Positions 24,601 to 35,419 of a stretch of DNA of 64,000 nucleotides are shown piece after piece (the first letter of the stretch is position 1; every line of letters begins with the position of its first letter). The stretch comes from Cryptomeria japonica (taxonomy: Eukaryota > Streptophyta > Pinopsida > Cupressales > Cupressaceae): contig NC_081406.1 of NCBI RefSeq assembly GCF_030272615.1, positions 476,002,900-476,066,899 of the forward strand, written 5' to 3'. The translations under genes were made by a program, and so were the position numbers. The notes beneath the pieces are model-generated. The model made no database searches. It was not told where the DNA came from and was given only the letters and a program-made list of their open reading frames with translations.

Positions 24601-25320
24601 GATAAGGCTATCATTTGTAGGCAATATATGTAGATAAAGTTAGCCATTGTGGGGGAGATGAGGTAGGATATAGGCCCCGGGAGTACATGTGCCACCTATA
24701 CAACCACAAAGATAGGGGGACAAGGATATGGACAAGTACCGATTATATAGGTACAAGATGCACCTCTCCAGGCTAAGGGAAAGGGAGGATAGGAAGGAAA
24801 AGTTGTTGGGCAGGGATGGGAGTGGGAGGGTAGATAAGAGTAGCTTGGAGGAGGAGGTGTATGGGATGAGCCATCTAATTTTGGGGCCATGAGAGCTCGA
24901 TTGTGGATTTTGGAGGACCAAATATAGGTCCAGGAAAGGTAGATCGCATCACTCTGAGAGAAGGTTCAAACAGTAACAATAGAGAGGGATGCAACAATTG
25001 AGAGGTATGGGAGGGTAGAGGAAACTATAGAGAGTGCTCATGCCATGATTCAAGGTGATGTTGCCTCTAGTGTGGATTACGTCTATTGGGTCATATAGGA
25101 GATAGCATATTGGTGGAGCCTATATGAGTTCACCATGCTAGTTAGCCATCGAGAAAGTAGTTTTGTGATGATGTCAAAGGCTAGGAGTCAAGGATGACAA
25201 CAAAGATTGGATGGTGCAGGGCTAATAAGACCTACTAGAGCAAGGGAAGCGATAGGTTTAGTTAAGGCAGTTCCTTTAGGAGCTCAACCCACATAGACCC
25301 TCAGGGTTAGAGGGCAGGAC
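24601..25320 (+). other. Purine-rich segment with broken helical frame
   Basis: The plus strand is rich in GGGAGG and GAGG words. One frame, broken by stops, reads as a charged helical stretch (ERDATIERYGRVEETIESAH near 24980-25040). This is loosely like the coiled-coil tail of the PMD pseudogene at 37.4-37.7 kb. I cannot assign it. Confidence 0.2.
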
Positions 25321-25800
25321 TTCATCATAGCCCCTTCTAGATCCAATATTTGTACTAATACTACATTTTGTATGATAATGTAGACACCTACAAGTGATTT
25401 TGTATCCATTTTGAGATATTGACATCATTGTATTATGGCACTTATTATTTTTTGATATATATATGAGATGAGACCTATTCCTAACAACGATATGCTTATA
25501 TGATGATGCATGATGATTATGATATTTACTTATAATGTTTTGATAATTTATGTGCATGTTATGATCCTATATGATGTTTATGATTCTACATGTTGATGTA
25601 GTTATGAGATGTAATGTCTTATACGCTCTATATGCTCCTAGTTTATGCACTTGCTATGATTTCTATGATGCAGTTATGATGTACATTTATAGATGCATGA
25701 TGCCATTATGACCTATGTGATGATATTTATATGATGCACTTATTTATGACATGATTATGATGTATGTCCTAGATTATGATGATGCTATGATGATTTTGAT
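25321..25800. repeat. Low-complexity TATGATG-rich region
   Basis: Many irregular copies of ATGATG and TATGAT words occur without a fixed period. It is low-complexity DNA with no coding sense. Confidence 0.5.
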
Positions 25801-25809
25801 TAAGGATAA

Positions 25810-26566
25810 ACAGGTTTTGAGAGGACCCGAAACCCCTTACAACAAGTTTTGAAGGGACCTAAAACCCTCAAATTTTGCATGGATCCAGAACCCAAAGAAG
25901 AATGTTGCCAAATATACAACATAAACTACCAACATTAAAGAATAATCATTGAAAAACTAGTTGAAAAAAGGAGACCGAACCCATCCACCAGAAAACTCAA
26001 ACAACACCAAAAGATCTCAATACAAGAGAATCCAAGAGTTTTATCAAGGCTCCCTTAACCTGCACCAAGTACCAAGGGTTTTTCTAGGAACCCATAACTT
26101 TAACATTGGGTTTTAAAAAGTATCCCAAAACCATAACAACCAGAATATTGAAGAGAAGCATAAAGGAACAATATAGAACTAGAGGGTTTTGAAAGGCTCC
26201 CCAAACCTTTATATTGGGTTTTTACTTGGCTCCCAAAACCATCGTTGAAACCAACAAAAACAATCCATCTGAAAGTCAGCTCCCTTCTAGTACAACTCCT
26301 TTCCACCTCAATAGGAAGAAGACCTACCTCAATAAGAACTGAAGAGAAATAGACCACCAGCTGAACTAGAGGGTTTTGAAAGGTTCCCCAAACCCAAACC
26401 AAAGGGTTTTGAAAGGCTCCCCAAACCTTCATATTGGGTTTTGACTTGGCTCCCAAAACCATCAAGTTGAAACCAACAAAGACAATTCATTTAAAAGTAA
26501 GCTCCCTACTAGCACAACTCCTTACCACCTTAATAGGAAGAAGACCCACCTTAATAGGAACAAAAG
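25810..26566. repeat. Diverged tandem repeat region, left of element D
   Basis: The words GGGTTTTGAAAGGCTCCC and GGCTCCCAAAACC recur. Two longer units, about 26176-26363 and 26364-26566, align end to end, including AATAGGAAGAAGACC and CACAACTCCTT words. The region resumes after element D at 32807. Confidence 0.6.
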
Positions 26567-27349
26567 TGATGCAGGAGCATCCCTGGTTCATAGCAATCTT
26601 GCATCAATAAAAAATATTTCCCTTCTATTTTGGTTTCTGTTTGCAGTTTCATAATTTATTTTTGTGTGTCCCGGATTTGGCTTACCGAAATATGTGGAGT
26701 TGGATTTTTCTTGAAGACTTGATCATCTTCCTTATTCCCAAACCATGGAGCATTTGAATAATTTTCGGCAAGTTATCGCTAGCGGTTTTTGAGATAGTTT
26801 TCTGTTACCGGTTGCCTGAACCTATTTGCATTGGTGAGCTACCATTTCCCCTTCTGTAGCTTGCGGATCCTAAGCATTGATTCTGATGTTCCTTAGCATG
26901 TGGCCAACCATTCCCCATGATCTACACTTCATCATTTGGATTTTCTGGAGGAATTTCTTTGGTGGAGGCCAACCTTGTTGGTTTTACACGTTAGGTCTTG
27001 TTCTTCGGATTTTTATCCCTTTTTGAGCCGACCAGATCCTCTTGGATCGTACAAATCATTGTAGTAAAGAATTAGAATGTAATCAAGAAGTTATAATGAT
27101 CATAGAAGATAGATCTTAATATTTGAGGTCTCGGTTGTGACCTGTTCTATATTTTGAGCATGTTTTAGCAGGCTTGTGAGTTGGTTTCTGTAACCCGATT
27201 GTTACCGGTTGGTTGTAAACAATTTTTATGATATAATTCAATCTGTTCTACATTGCCTCCATCATGTCCTTGTGTTTCCATCGTGTTTACTCTTGCTGAC
27301 CAGTCTAGACTAATCTCTTTGAGGTCCCTCCTAGCTAGTTACTGCTTCA
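26567..27349 (+). repeat. 5' LTR of element D
   Basis: 783 bp, matching 32024-32806 in length and end sequences with many substitutions. It is followed at once by the primer site. Confidence 0.88.
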
Positions 27350-27351
27350 AG

Positions 27352-27364
27352 TGGTATCAGAGCG
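27352..27364 (+). other. Primer binding site of element D (initiator Met tRNA)
   Basis: TGGTATCAGAGCG lies two bases after the 5' LTR and is the well-known complement of the plant initiator-Met tRNA 3' end. Confidence 0.9.
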
Positions 27365-27488
27365 AGTTTTCATTTCAAAGATTGTGTTATCCTAAGAATT
27401 TTGTTGTAGGGTAGCAGACTAAGGATTCAACCTGCAGCTATAGAGGACTGGCATAAAGATCGCATGAAGAGGAACTAGGAATGGTGGA

Positions 27489-28500
27489 GTGCTTGGGAAT
27501 GCAAACCTTGATGTGATGAAAATGTTGCGAGGAATAGCAACCCGATTGGAAGTCATGGAGACAACCCAAAGAAGAGGCCAACACATTGAAGATGTAAGTG
27601 AAGATGAAGGAGAAGAAGCCCCAACAAAACAAGTAAACCCATTGGTGATTGATCAGGATGAGGAAAGGTTTTTTAGGGTTTTGAGTAGGGTGAATACTAA
27701 ACCTCATTTTACCCCATCGGAATATGATGGAAAATTGGACTCGAATGAATTGATGGATTGGATCTCAGATATGAAGAAATATTTTGATTTTGAAAACATT
27801 GTAGAAGAAAGGAAGGTGAAATATGCTTATACCCGATTGAAAGGTCATTCATCTCTTTGGTGGGAGCATTTGCACGTTGATAGACATAGAAGAGGTAAAC
27901 AGAAGATCAAGGCATGGGATCAGATGGTTGTGAAGTTGAAATCAAAATTTATGTTAGCTGATTATCAAGTGAATCTATTCTGGAAGTTACAAAATTTGAG
28001 ACAGAAGGAATCTAGTGTGAAGGAATACATCGAAGCATTTTACAAGTTGAATATTAGATCCGGACATGTTGATGATGAAGTTGAACTAGTTGCAATATAT
28101 TTGAATGGATTAGGGGTGTCTATACAAGATTAACTCAATTTGATCAAATTATAGAGTGTTGAAGAGGCTTGCTAGTATGCCCTGAAGGCAGAAGAGAAAC
28201 TAAACAAAAGACATGAGAAGAGGCAGAGAGGTAGAGGTGGAAGGTTTCCTAGAGGAAGATTTAAAGGAGAAAAAGGATATACCGGAGGTAGAGGAACCTG
28301 TACAAATCAGAACAAGGACAAACAAGTGAACAAAGAAGGTAATTCATACCAGAAAGATGATAGAAATTTCTACTGAAGGAGAGAACCAGATGGCTACCTC
28401 AATGAGAATTTTGGAAGACAAGACATGAGAGTGTTTAGAGGAACTTTCTATAAGTGTGGAGGAGAAGAACATCGTGCTTTCAAGTGTAAGAAGATAGAGA
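27489..28500 (+). pseudogene. Gag of element D with zinc knuckle
   Basis: The frame has no ATG at its left edge; a Met near 27516 (VMKMLRG) is the first candidate start. An acidic segment (EDVSEDEGEE) is followed by a capsid domain with FTPSEYDGKLDSNELMDWI, a WWEHL motif and LRQKESSVKEYIEAF. TAA at 28131 interrupts, and the same frame goes on to an RG-rich basic tail and a knuckle CGGEEHRAFKC, a diverged CCHC (near 28455-28490; the first Cys of the CX2C pair is seen as YKCGG). Gag forms the particle and packages RNA. There are several stops in one frame. Confidence 0.8.
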
Positions 28501-28599
28501 ATACTGGAAGAGAAGCAATGGTGGAAGAAAAACCCATCGGATCAGATAATAAACCAGAAGATGGAGAACCATTGATGATGAGGAGAGATTTGTGTTATA

Positions 28600-28985
28600 C
28601 CGGGAGAGATGAAGAGCCTTTGAAGAGGAAGAATTTGTTCAAGACTAGATGTAAGGTATCCAGTAAGTGCTGTAAAGTTGTTATTGATAGTGGTAGTTTA
28701 GATAATCTTGTTTTAGAAGAGACAGTGAATAAGTTGAATTTGGAAAGATTGAAACATCCTAAGCCTTATAACATAGCATGGATTCGGGATGAACATAAGT
28801 TGTTAGTAAGTGAGCAATGCTTTGTGAAATTGAAAATTGGGAATTATCATGATGAAGTCTTGTGTGATATTATGCCTATGGATATTTGTCATATTTTGTT
28901 GGGTAGACCTTGCCAGTTTGATAGACAAGAAATACATGATGGAAGGAAGAATGAATACACTATTGTGGCCAATGGGATGAAGTAA
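28600..28985 (+). pseudogene. Protease of element D
   Basis: A retropepsin-like domain in the same frame as gag: CKVVIDSGSLDNLV carries the DSG active site (near 28680), and HILLGRPCQFD gives the C-terminal LLGRPW-like block (near 28895). It ends at TAA 28983. In an intact element it would cleave the polyprotein. Confidence 0.8.
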
Positions 28986-29279
28986 AGCTTGTTGCCCTTG
29001 GAGGAACCTTTGAAGAATGAAGTTTGTACGAATGCTAGAATCTATTTGGTGGATTTAAGGAAATTCCTGGATGGAATGAGACACGAGAATGTGTGTTTTT
29101 CCTTAGTTCCTTAGAAGAATGAGAATCTGGAGCATGAAGAGGAACAACCAGAAGAGATAAAAGATTTGCTGATAGAATTTGAAGATATCATTTCAGATAA
29201 TGTGCTTGATGGATTGCCACCTATGAGAAGTATCAGTCATTGCATGGACCTGGTTCCCGGAGCTAGTTTTCCTAAGAAA

Positions 29280-30520
29280 GATGCACATTGAATGACACCG
29301 ATAAGGAATGAATAACTAAATAAACAAGTGCAAGATCTGTTGAAGAAAGGTTTGATCAGAGAAAGTCTAAGCCCTTGTGCAGTACTAGCAGTATTAGCAC
29401 CTAAGAAGAATGGAGAGTGAAGAATGTGTACTAATTCCATAGCAATAAACAAGATCACAGTAAAATGTCAGTTTCCTTTGCCTAGGATGGATGACATAAT
29501 GGACTGTTTGAGCAGATCTAAATACTTTACAAAGATAGACTTGAAGAGTGGATATCATCAGATCAGGATTAGAGAAGGAGATGAGTGGAAGACAACATTC
29601 AAGACAAATGAAGGATTGTATGAATGGTTGGTAATGCCTTTTGGGTTAACTAATGCACCGAGTACTTTCATGAGGTTGATGAATGAGGTATTGAAGAAAT
29701 TCATGGGTAAGTTTGTTATTGTATATTTGGATGACATTCTGATTTTTAGTAAGACAAAAGAGGAGCATTTGTTGCATTTGAGACAAGTTTTGCAGAGGTT
29801 GAGAGAAGAAATTTTGTTGATAAATCTTAAGAAGTGTACTTTCATGAAAGATGAGTTAGTCTATTTGGGATTTGTGATATCCAAGGATGGTTTGAAGATG
29901 GACCCTGAGAAAGTAAAGGTAATTGTTGATTAACCTACACTAGAAAGAATTGGAGAGGTAAGATCATTTCATGGATTGGCTAGTTTCTACCGGAAGTTCA
30001 TCAAAAAATTTAGTTCAGTTTGTAACCCTATGACGGAGACCATGAGGGGAGATCGGAAGGAATTCAAGTGGACCATCGAAGAAAACAAAAGTTTTGAACT
30101 ATTGAAACAGAAGGTGACTAAGCAGCCTATGTTAGCTTTATTGGATTTCAATAAAGTATTTCAAGTGGATTGGATGCAAGTGGAACAACAATAGGAGTGG
30201 TCTTGAGTAAAAAAGGGAGAGCAGTAGCCTATTTCAGTGAGAAATTGAATGATTCCCAAAGGATATATTTAGTGTATGATTAGGAGTTTTATGCCATAGT
30301 TCAAACCTTGAAGCAGTGGAGACATTACCTGTTGCCTAAGGAGTTTGTGTTGTATACGAATCATCAAGCTTTGTAGTATTTGAATAGTCAGAGTAAGTTG
30401 AATCAGAGGCAAATGAGATGGGTATAATTTTTGCAGAGTTGCACCTTTGTGTTGAAGCATAGAAGTGGAAAATCTAACAAAGTTGTTGATGCACTGAGTA
30501 GGAGAAGGAATTTGCTGATA
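29280..30520 (+). pseudogene. Reverse transcriptase and RNase H of element D
   Basis: RT blocks in order: [43 protein letters not shown] and the catalytic VYLDDILIF (YLDD at 29724-29735). The RNase H part starts near 29976 (ASFYRKFIKKFS). A frameshift falls near 30170, between FQVD and the ASGTTIGVVLSKKG block. The domain ends with a GKSNKVVDALSRR-type motif near 30470-30510. Stops fall before and between blocks (for example TGA 29289, TAA 29931). The catalytic residues of RT are kept. Confidence 0.88.
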
Positions 30521-31480
30521 GAGACGAGAGTGGGAGTATTAGGATTTGAGGAATTGAAGACCTTGTATGATGATGACCCGAATTTTGTAGAACATTGGAG
30601 AGCATGTAGAGAATTGGTTATGGTAGATAGAAGCAAGTGGTTGGATTACTTCATTCAAGATGGGATGTTATTTACAGGAGTTCAGTTGTGCATACCTAAG
30701 AGTTATATGAGGGAAAATATGATAAAGGAGAAACATAGAAGAGGATTAGCCGGACATTTTGGTATTGACAAAATAGTAGCATTGGTTAGTGAGAATTACT
30801 TTTGACCCCATATTCATAAGGATGTTACGAAATATGCGAAAAGTTGTAGAATTTGTCAAGTTGGAAAGGGTAGTAGTAAGAATGTGGGATTGTATAAACC
30901 TTTGACAGTACCAGTAAGACCTTGGGAGGATATAAGCATGGATTTCATACTTGGATTACCTAAAACACCAAGAGGGAATGATTCTATATTTGTGGTAGTG
31001 GATATATTCTTAGAGATGGCTCATTTCATACCTTGTAAGAAGACATCAAATGCATTACATGTAGTAGACCTATTTTTCAAGGAAGTAGTGAGATTGCATG
31101 GATTACCTAAGAGCATAGTTTCGGACAGAGACACTAAGTTTGTTGGCTATTTTTGGAGAACACTTTGGAAGAAGATGGAGACGGATTTGAAGTTCAGTTC
31201 TACTTTTCATCCACAGACTGATGGATAGACATAAGTAGTTAATTAGAGCTTGGGAAATTTGTTGAGATGTTTAGTTGGAGATAAAACTGGAAGTTGGGAT
31301 TTGATTCTTGCACAAGCAGAGTTTTCCTACAATAATTCAGTAAACAGGAGTATTGGAAGAACACCTTTTGAGATTGTTACCAGAGTACATCCTAGAGGTA
31401 TATTAGAATTAAGAGATATTAGCAGTGAAGACCAGAGAAGTTTAGAAGCAGAAGAATTTGCAGATCACATGAAGGACTGA
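30521..31480 (+). pseudogene. Integrase of element D, catalytic Glu lost
   Basis: The zinc-binding part (KHRRGLAGHFG ... CRICQ) spans about 30730-30860. In the core, the first Asp is in MDFILGLPK (about 30940-30965) and the second in VSDRDTKF (about 31118-31142). The third block reads HPQTDG followed by three stops within eight codons (31226-31247). The catalytic Glu, which in this family lies two codons after the Gln of DGQTE, falls on TAA. The rest of the core is readable (GNLLRCLVGDK ... SYNNSVNRSIGRTPFE). The enzyme that joins cDNA to the genome cannot be made by this copy. Confidence 0.85.
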
Positions 31481-31489
31481 CATATTCAA

Positions 31490-31985
31490 GTTAAGAAACA
31501 TTTGGAGGACATGAATATCAAGTATAAGGAGAAGGTAGATGAGAAGAGGAGACATAAGGAATTGGAAGTTGGTGATGAAGTTATGGTGTATCTAATAAAA
31601 GAAAGGTTCCCGGTTGGAACTTATAACAAATTGCAGATGAGAAAGTTTGAACCTTGCAGGATCTTGAGAAAGTTCAGTTATGAGAATGTATATGAAGTGG
31701 AGTTACCAGATAGTCTGAGTATTTCACCTATGTTTAACATTACATATCTTCATTGGTATCATGAACTAGAATTCAGTGAGGAGAATATTGTAGACTTGGA
31801 GAAACAGTTGCCCTGGAAGGAACCAGATTAGATTGAAGACATTTTGGATAGTAGGATTGGGTGTAGTACCCAGAGCAGTCAGTATAAGGAGTATCTTGTG
31901 AAAGGAAAGGACATACCAGTTGAAGATTCATCTTGGATTTCTCAGGCAGAGGTAGAATGCCTTGGTTTTCCTCTGACCCTAGAAA
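31490..31985 (+). pseudogene. Integrase C-terminus and chromodomain of element D
   Basis: The segment ELEVGDEVMVYL ... GTYNKLQMRKFEPCRIL is the usual SH3-like GPY/F-type tail (about 31555-31670). After TAG 31829 the same frame reads IEDILDSRIG ... YKEYLVKGKDIPVEDSSWI, a chromodomain (about 31832-31955). Trp of the WKG motif is Gly in this copy. Chromodomains of this type steer integration to marked chromatin. The frame ends near 31989. Confidence 0.75.
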
Positions 31986-32023
31986 AATGAGAGACTCACT
32001 TTTTTTCAACAACCTTGGATGTC

Positions 32024-32806
32024 TGATGCAGGAGCATCCTCGATTCATAGCAATCTTACATCAACCAAAAATATTTCCTTTATGTTTTTTGTTTTTTTGC
32101 AGTTTCAGCATTTCTTTCTGTGTGTCCTCGATTTGGCTCACTGGAACCTATGGAGTTGGATTTTGCTTGAAGACTTGATCATCTTCCTTATTCCCAAACT
32201 GTGGAGCATTTGGATCATTTTCCGACAAGTTATCGCTACCAGTTTTCAAGACAGTTTTATGTTACCAGTTGCCAGGACCTATTTGCATTGGTGATCTAGC
32301 AGATCCCCTTCCATAGCTTACGGAGCTTGAGCATTGATTCCGATGTTACTTAGAATGTGGCCTACCTTTCCTCATGATCTACACTTTATCCTTTGGATTT
32401 TTCAGAGGAATTTCTTTGGCAGAGGCCGACCTTGTTGGTTTTACACATTAGGTCTTGTTCTTCGGGTTGTGATCCCTTTTTGGACCGACCGAATCCTCTT
32501 GGATCATATAAATCATTTTAATAGAGCATTAGAATGTAATCAAGAAGTTAGACTGAGCATAGAAGATAGATCTTAAAATTTGAGGTCTTGGTTGTGACCT
32601 GTTCTATATTTTGAGCATGTTTTAGCAGGCCTATGAGCCAGTTTTTGTAACCTAGTTGTTACTGGTTGGTTGTAAACAATTTTCATGATATAGTTCAGTC
32701 TATTTTCCATTGCCTCCATCATGTCCTTGTGTTTCCATTATGTTTACTATTGCTGACCAATCTGGGCTGATCTCTTTGAGGTCCCTCCTAGCTAATGACC
32801 ACTTCA
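32024..32806 (+). repeat. 3' LTR of element D
   Basis: 783 bp, TG to CA, followed by TAAAG. No strong polypurine tract precedes it; the bases before it are CCTTGGATGTC. Confidence 0.88.
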
Positions 32807-33000
32807 TAAAGAGTAATAGACCCCCCACTGAACAAGCCAAACATCATTCAACCCCACCAGATCCATCAACAAAAGATCGAAATAGTGTGAGTTTGCTAGA
32901 ATATTGAGTTTTAGAAAGGCTCCCAAAACCTTAAGAAATAGGGAAACAAAAGCCCCCAAAAGACTCCATCCATCTTCATCCAACCTAGGAAACATGACAC
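32807..33000. repeat. Diverged tandem repeat region, right of element D
   Basis: It continues the repeats of 25810-26566: GAGTAATAGACC...CACTGAAC aligns with GAAATAGACCACCAGCTGAAC of the left units, and AAAGGCTCCCAAAACC recurs. The insertion of D therefore split a pre-existing repeat. Confidence 0.55.
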
Positions 33001-34640
33001 CACAAAAGATTAAATCAAAAGAAAATCAAAGTCTTGACACCAACAAATACTAAAATCTTCAAGCTATAAGTGTATCTTGTCACATATGTTAACATGTTTG
33101 ATTTGGTCACAATTTTGCCATCCTAATAAAGGACAGATAGTGCTACAAAAACTTGTTATAGTCAAAGTATACCAAAAGATTGATTTGTTGAAAGCTCACT
33201 ACTACTTGTATCTCATCTGAAACTGACTTACTCCATGAAACTGATACTTTGTTGTGGAGAAGAGAGAAAAATTTGTTGTGGATTGGTGATGCAAGTGATC
33301 TTTTATTGTGGATTGTGAATGGGAAGAAGGAATGAATAAAAAGGTGATGCTCCTCAGAACATGAAATGCCAAGGATGCACTTCCATCACCAGGTTTAGGA
33401 TGTGCCCCTAGTTATAGATAGGACCTGATTTATTATAGGTGAAGGGAAAAGTGGAAAGAATCTATGGGTGGCAAACTAATCTTAGGTAGATCAATAACAA
33501 GCCATGATGGGGATGGATAAGTTTATTATGAAATGATATGATATGAGTGCGTGAAAAGTGAAAAGGGTGAAACTGAGTCCTAAAGGAGGGAGGAGCAAAA
33601 GTCCCTACACATGGCATTGATAACCCAGTTTTCACCATGGTACTTGCTTAGGGAGCCACTGAAATGGTTTTCACCATTGGAAAATTTTATTTCTCTTTAC
33701 TTTTTTCAATTTTTCATTTTTTTGTGTCATGAGGTACCTGTTTGCCAGGGTTTCACCAAAGTGACAATTTTTATTATTTTGTATTTTCAATAGGATTCCC
33801 TGAAAAGCTATGTGTAGAACCTACAGAGGTGAATTTTGTTGATAGGATCATCCACTAGTTCTTGTAGCATGCTCAAATACACCATTGCTAAATAGGAAAT
33901 AAGGACGATCATGAATTCCTTAACTATCTAAGCAATTCAAACATAAAACCAATGAAATAGATGCAAAATGGAATTAAATTAAACAATATGAAACTCCCTA
34001 TTGTGCATTGTGGCTTCCATTTTTCTTCTTCTCTACGTGGTATGATGTCTCTCAGATATTGCACTGGCAACCTGCAATTGACACAAAGATTCAAAGTTCG
34101 CGATCTAGAGGAATTGTGAGGATTGAATGCTCAATTTATAGTTTTTTGGATGAGATTGATTGAAAGGTAGAACAAATTGATCAAGAGGTGGAACTCAGTT
34201 GAGATCACATGACAATTGATAGTTGAACTGCTGATTTGGAGGTGAAACAAAATAGATTGAATAGATTAATTGAGTCAACTAATTGATAAAAAGCTAACTG
34301 AGGGAAGAAAAAGAATGATTGGAAGAAATTAAGAAGATGACAAAGAGAACTAGAAGATGGAAATAGAGACTGGAGAGATAAATGATTTAATTAATTAATT
34401 TATCATGTGCTTGCACTTTAACTTAGATTTTCAATTTAATCTTTGCATGAAATTTATTCAAATAATTGAATTTATTTAATTCAATTTAGCATTTGAATAT
34501 ATTTAGAACTTGACTTTGATTTTTGAAATCATGCACATGTAATTGAATTTGATGAAATTGAAATTAAATGAAATAAAAATTTGGGGATTTGGAAATGGAA
34601 GAATTAATTAGCTAATTATATATTTTAAAGAAACTATTTA
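33001..34640. other. Unassigned non-coding stretch
   Basis: No coding motif, RNA gene or clear repeat boundary was found. From about 34380 on it is strongly AT-rich (TTAATTAA words). Confidence 0.4.
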
Positions 34641-34930
34641 ATTATACTGGAAATGGACTTTAATTAAATAATAAAGATTATTTAATTTAAAGGATTAAAT
34701 CATAATTAATTAAATAATAAATTAATTAATATTTTAGAAAAGGGTTAAATGATTAGATGATTAGAGATAGAAATTGAGAATGAAATTTATTTAAATAATA
34801 AAGATTATTTAAATTGGGGAATTAATCAGAATTAATTAAATAATAAAATATTTAATTAACATTAGAAAATGATTAAAATGATCAAATGATGATAGAATAG
34901 AAAATAGAATAATTAGTAAGATGATGAGGA
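34641..34930. repeat. Imperfect AT-rich tandem duplication
   Basis: A segment starting AATAAAGATTATTTAA and including AATTAATTAAATAATAAA occurs near 34668 and again near 34800, about 132 bp apart, with substitutions and small indels. Confidence 0.55.
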
Positions 34931-35318
34931 AATATGAAATTAGAAGAATAAGATTAATTAACTTAATTAAATAATTAAAGAATTATTTAATCAATTAGAG
35001 GAATAATTAGTACATGATCAATGAGACATTTTTAGGTGTCTACATTTGCCCCTCTTTGAGACAATGTTAGAATGATATTGTTTCAAAGAAAATGAAAAAT
35101 TCTGCCCCAGTATGCCCTGGTACCACTGTATAGTGTAAATATGCCCCCTCGGAATAGTGGTTGAAAAATTCAAAAATTGAGACCATATTTTTGATATCAG
35201 TGTAATAAGCAATCATGTGAAGTTTTGGGCGATTTCAAGATCGTTTGAGTAGGCTACAAGTTGTTTGAAGCTGGCGGGGACCACGGGCATCGAGGTGTCA
35301 AAAAACCCTAATTTTGAG

Positions 35319-35328
35319 CTATAAATAG
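35319..35328 (+). promoter_or_regulatory. TATA box of the PMD pseudogene
   Basis: CTATAAATAG is a near-consensus plant TATA box 92 bp before the ATG at 35420. This leaves a 5' leader of about 60 bases. The preceding 300 bp start with TGTCTACATTTGCCCCTCTTTG (in part, near 35037), a word often seen at plant LTR starts, so the promoter may be LTR-derived. Confidence 0.55.
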
Positions 35329-35419
35329 AGATTTTAGGTTTTCATTTGCTCATTTGGTACTTGGTAATTTCTTTGCTTTCTCTACAAATCTTGTGCTTTC
35401 TTTCGAGTATTTGATCATC

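Larger units (their letters stand above)
26567..32806 (+). mobile_element. Element D: Ty3/gypsy chromovirus, complete but dead
   Basis: LTRs of 783 bp (26567-27349 and 32024-32806) begin TGATGCAGGAGC and end TTCA. The initiator-Met primer site TGGTATCAGAGC follows the 5' LTR. Domains in order are gag, zinc knuckle, protease, RT, RNase H, integrase and chromodomain. This order and the chromodomain place it among chromoviruses; the short length and sequence style suggest a Galadriel- or Reina-like clade, but that is a guess. Flanks AAAAG and TAAAG match at four of five bases. The LTRs are visibly much more diverged than those of element A, so this insertion is older. Confidence 0.9.

Noticed and set aside
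24640-24921. Minus-strand Ser/Pro/Leu-rich frame of 93 codons
   Set aside because: It is low-complexity translation of a purine-rich strand with no recognisable domain.
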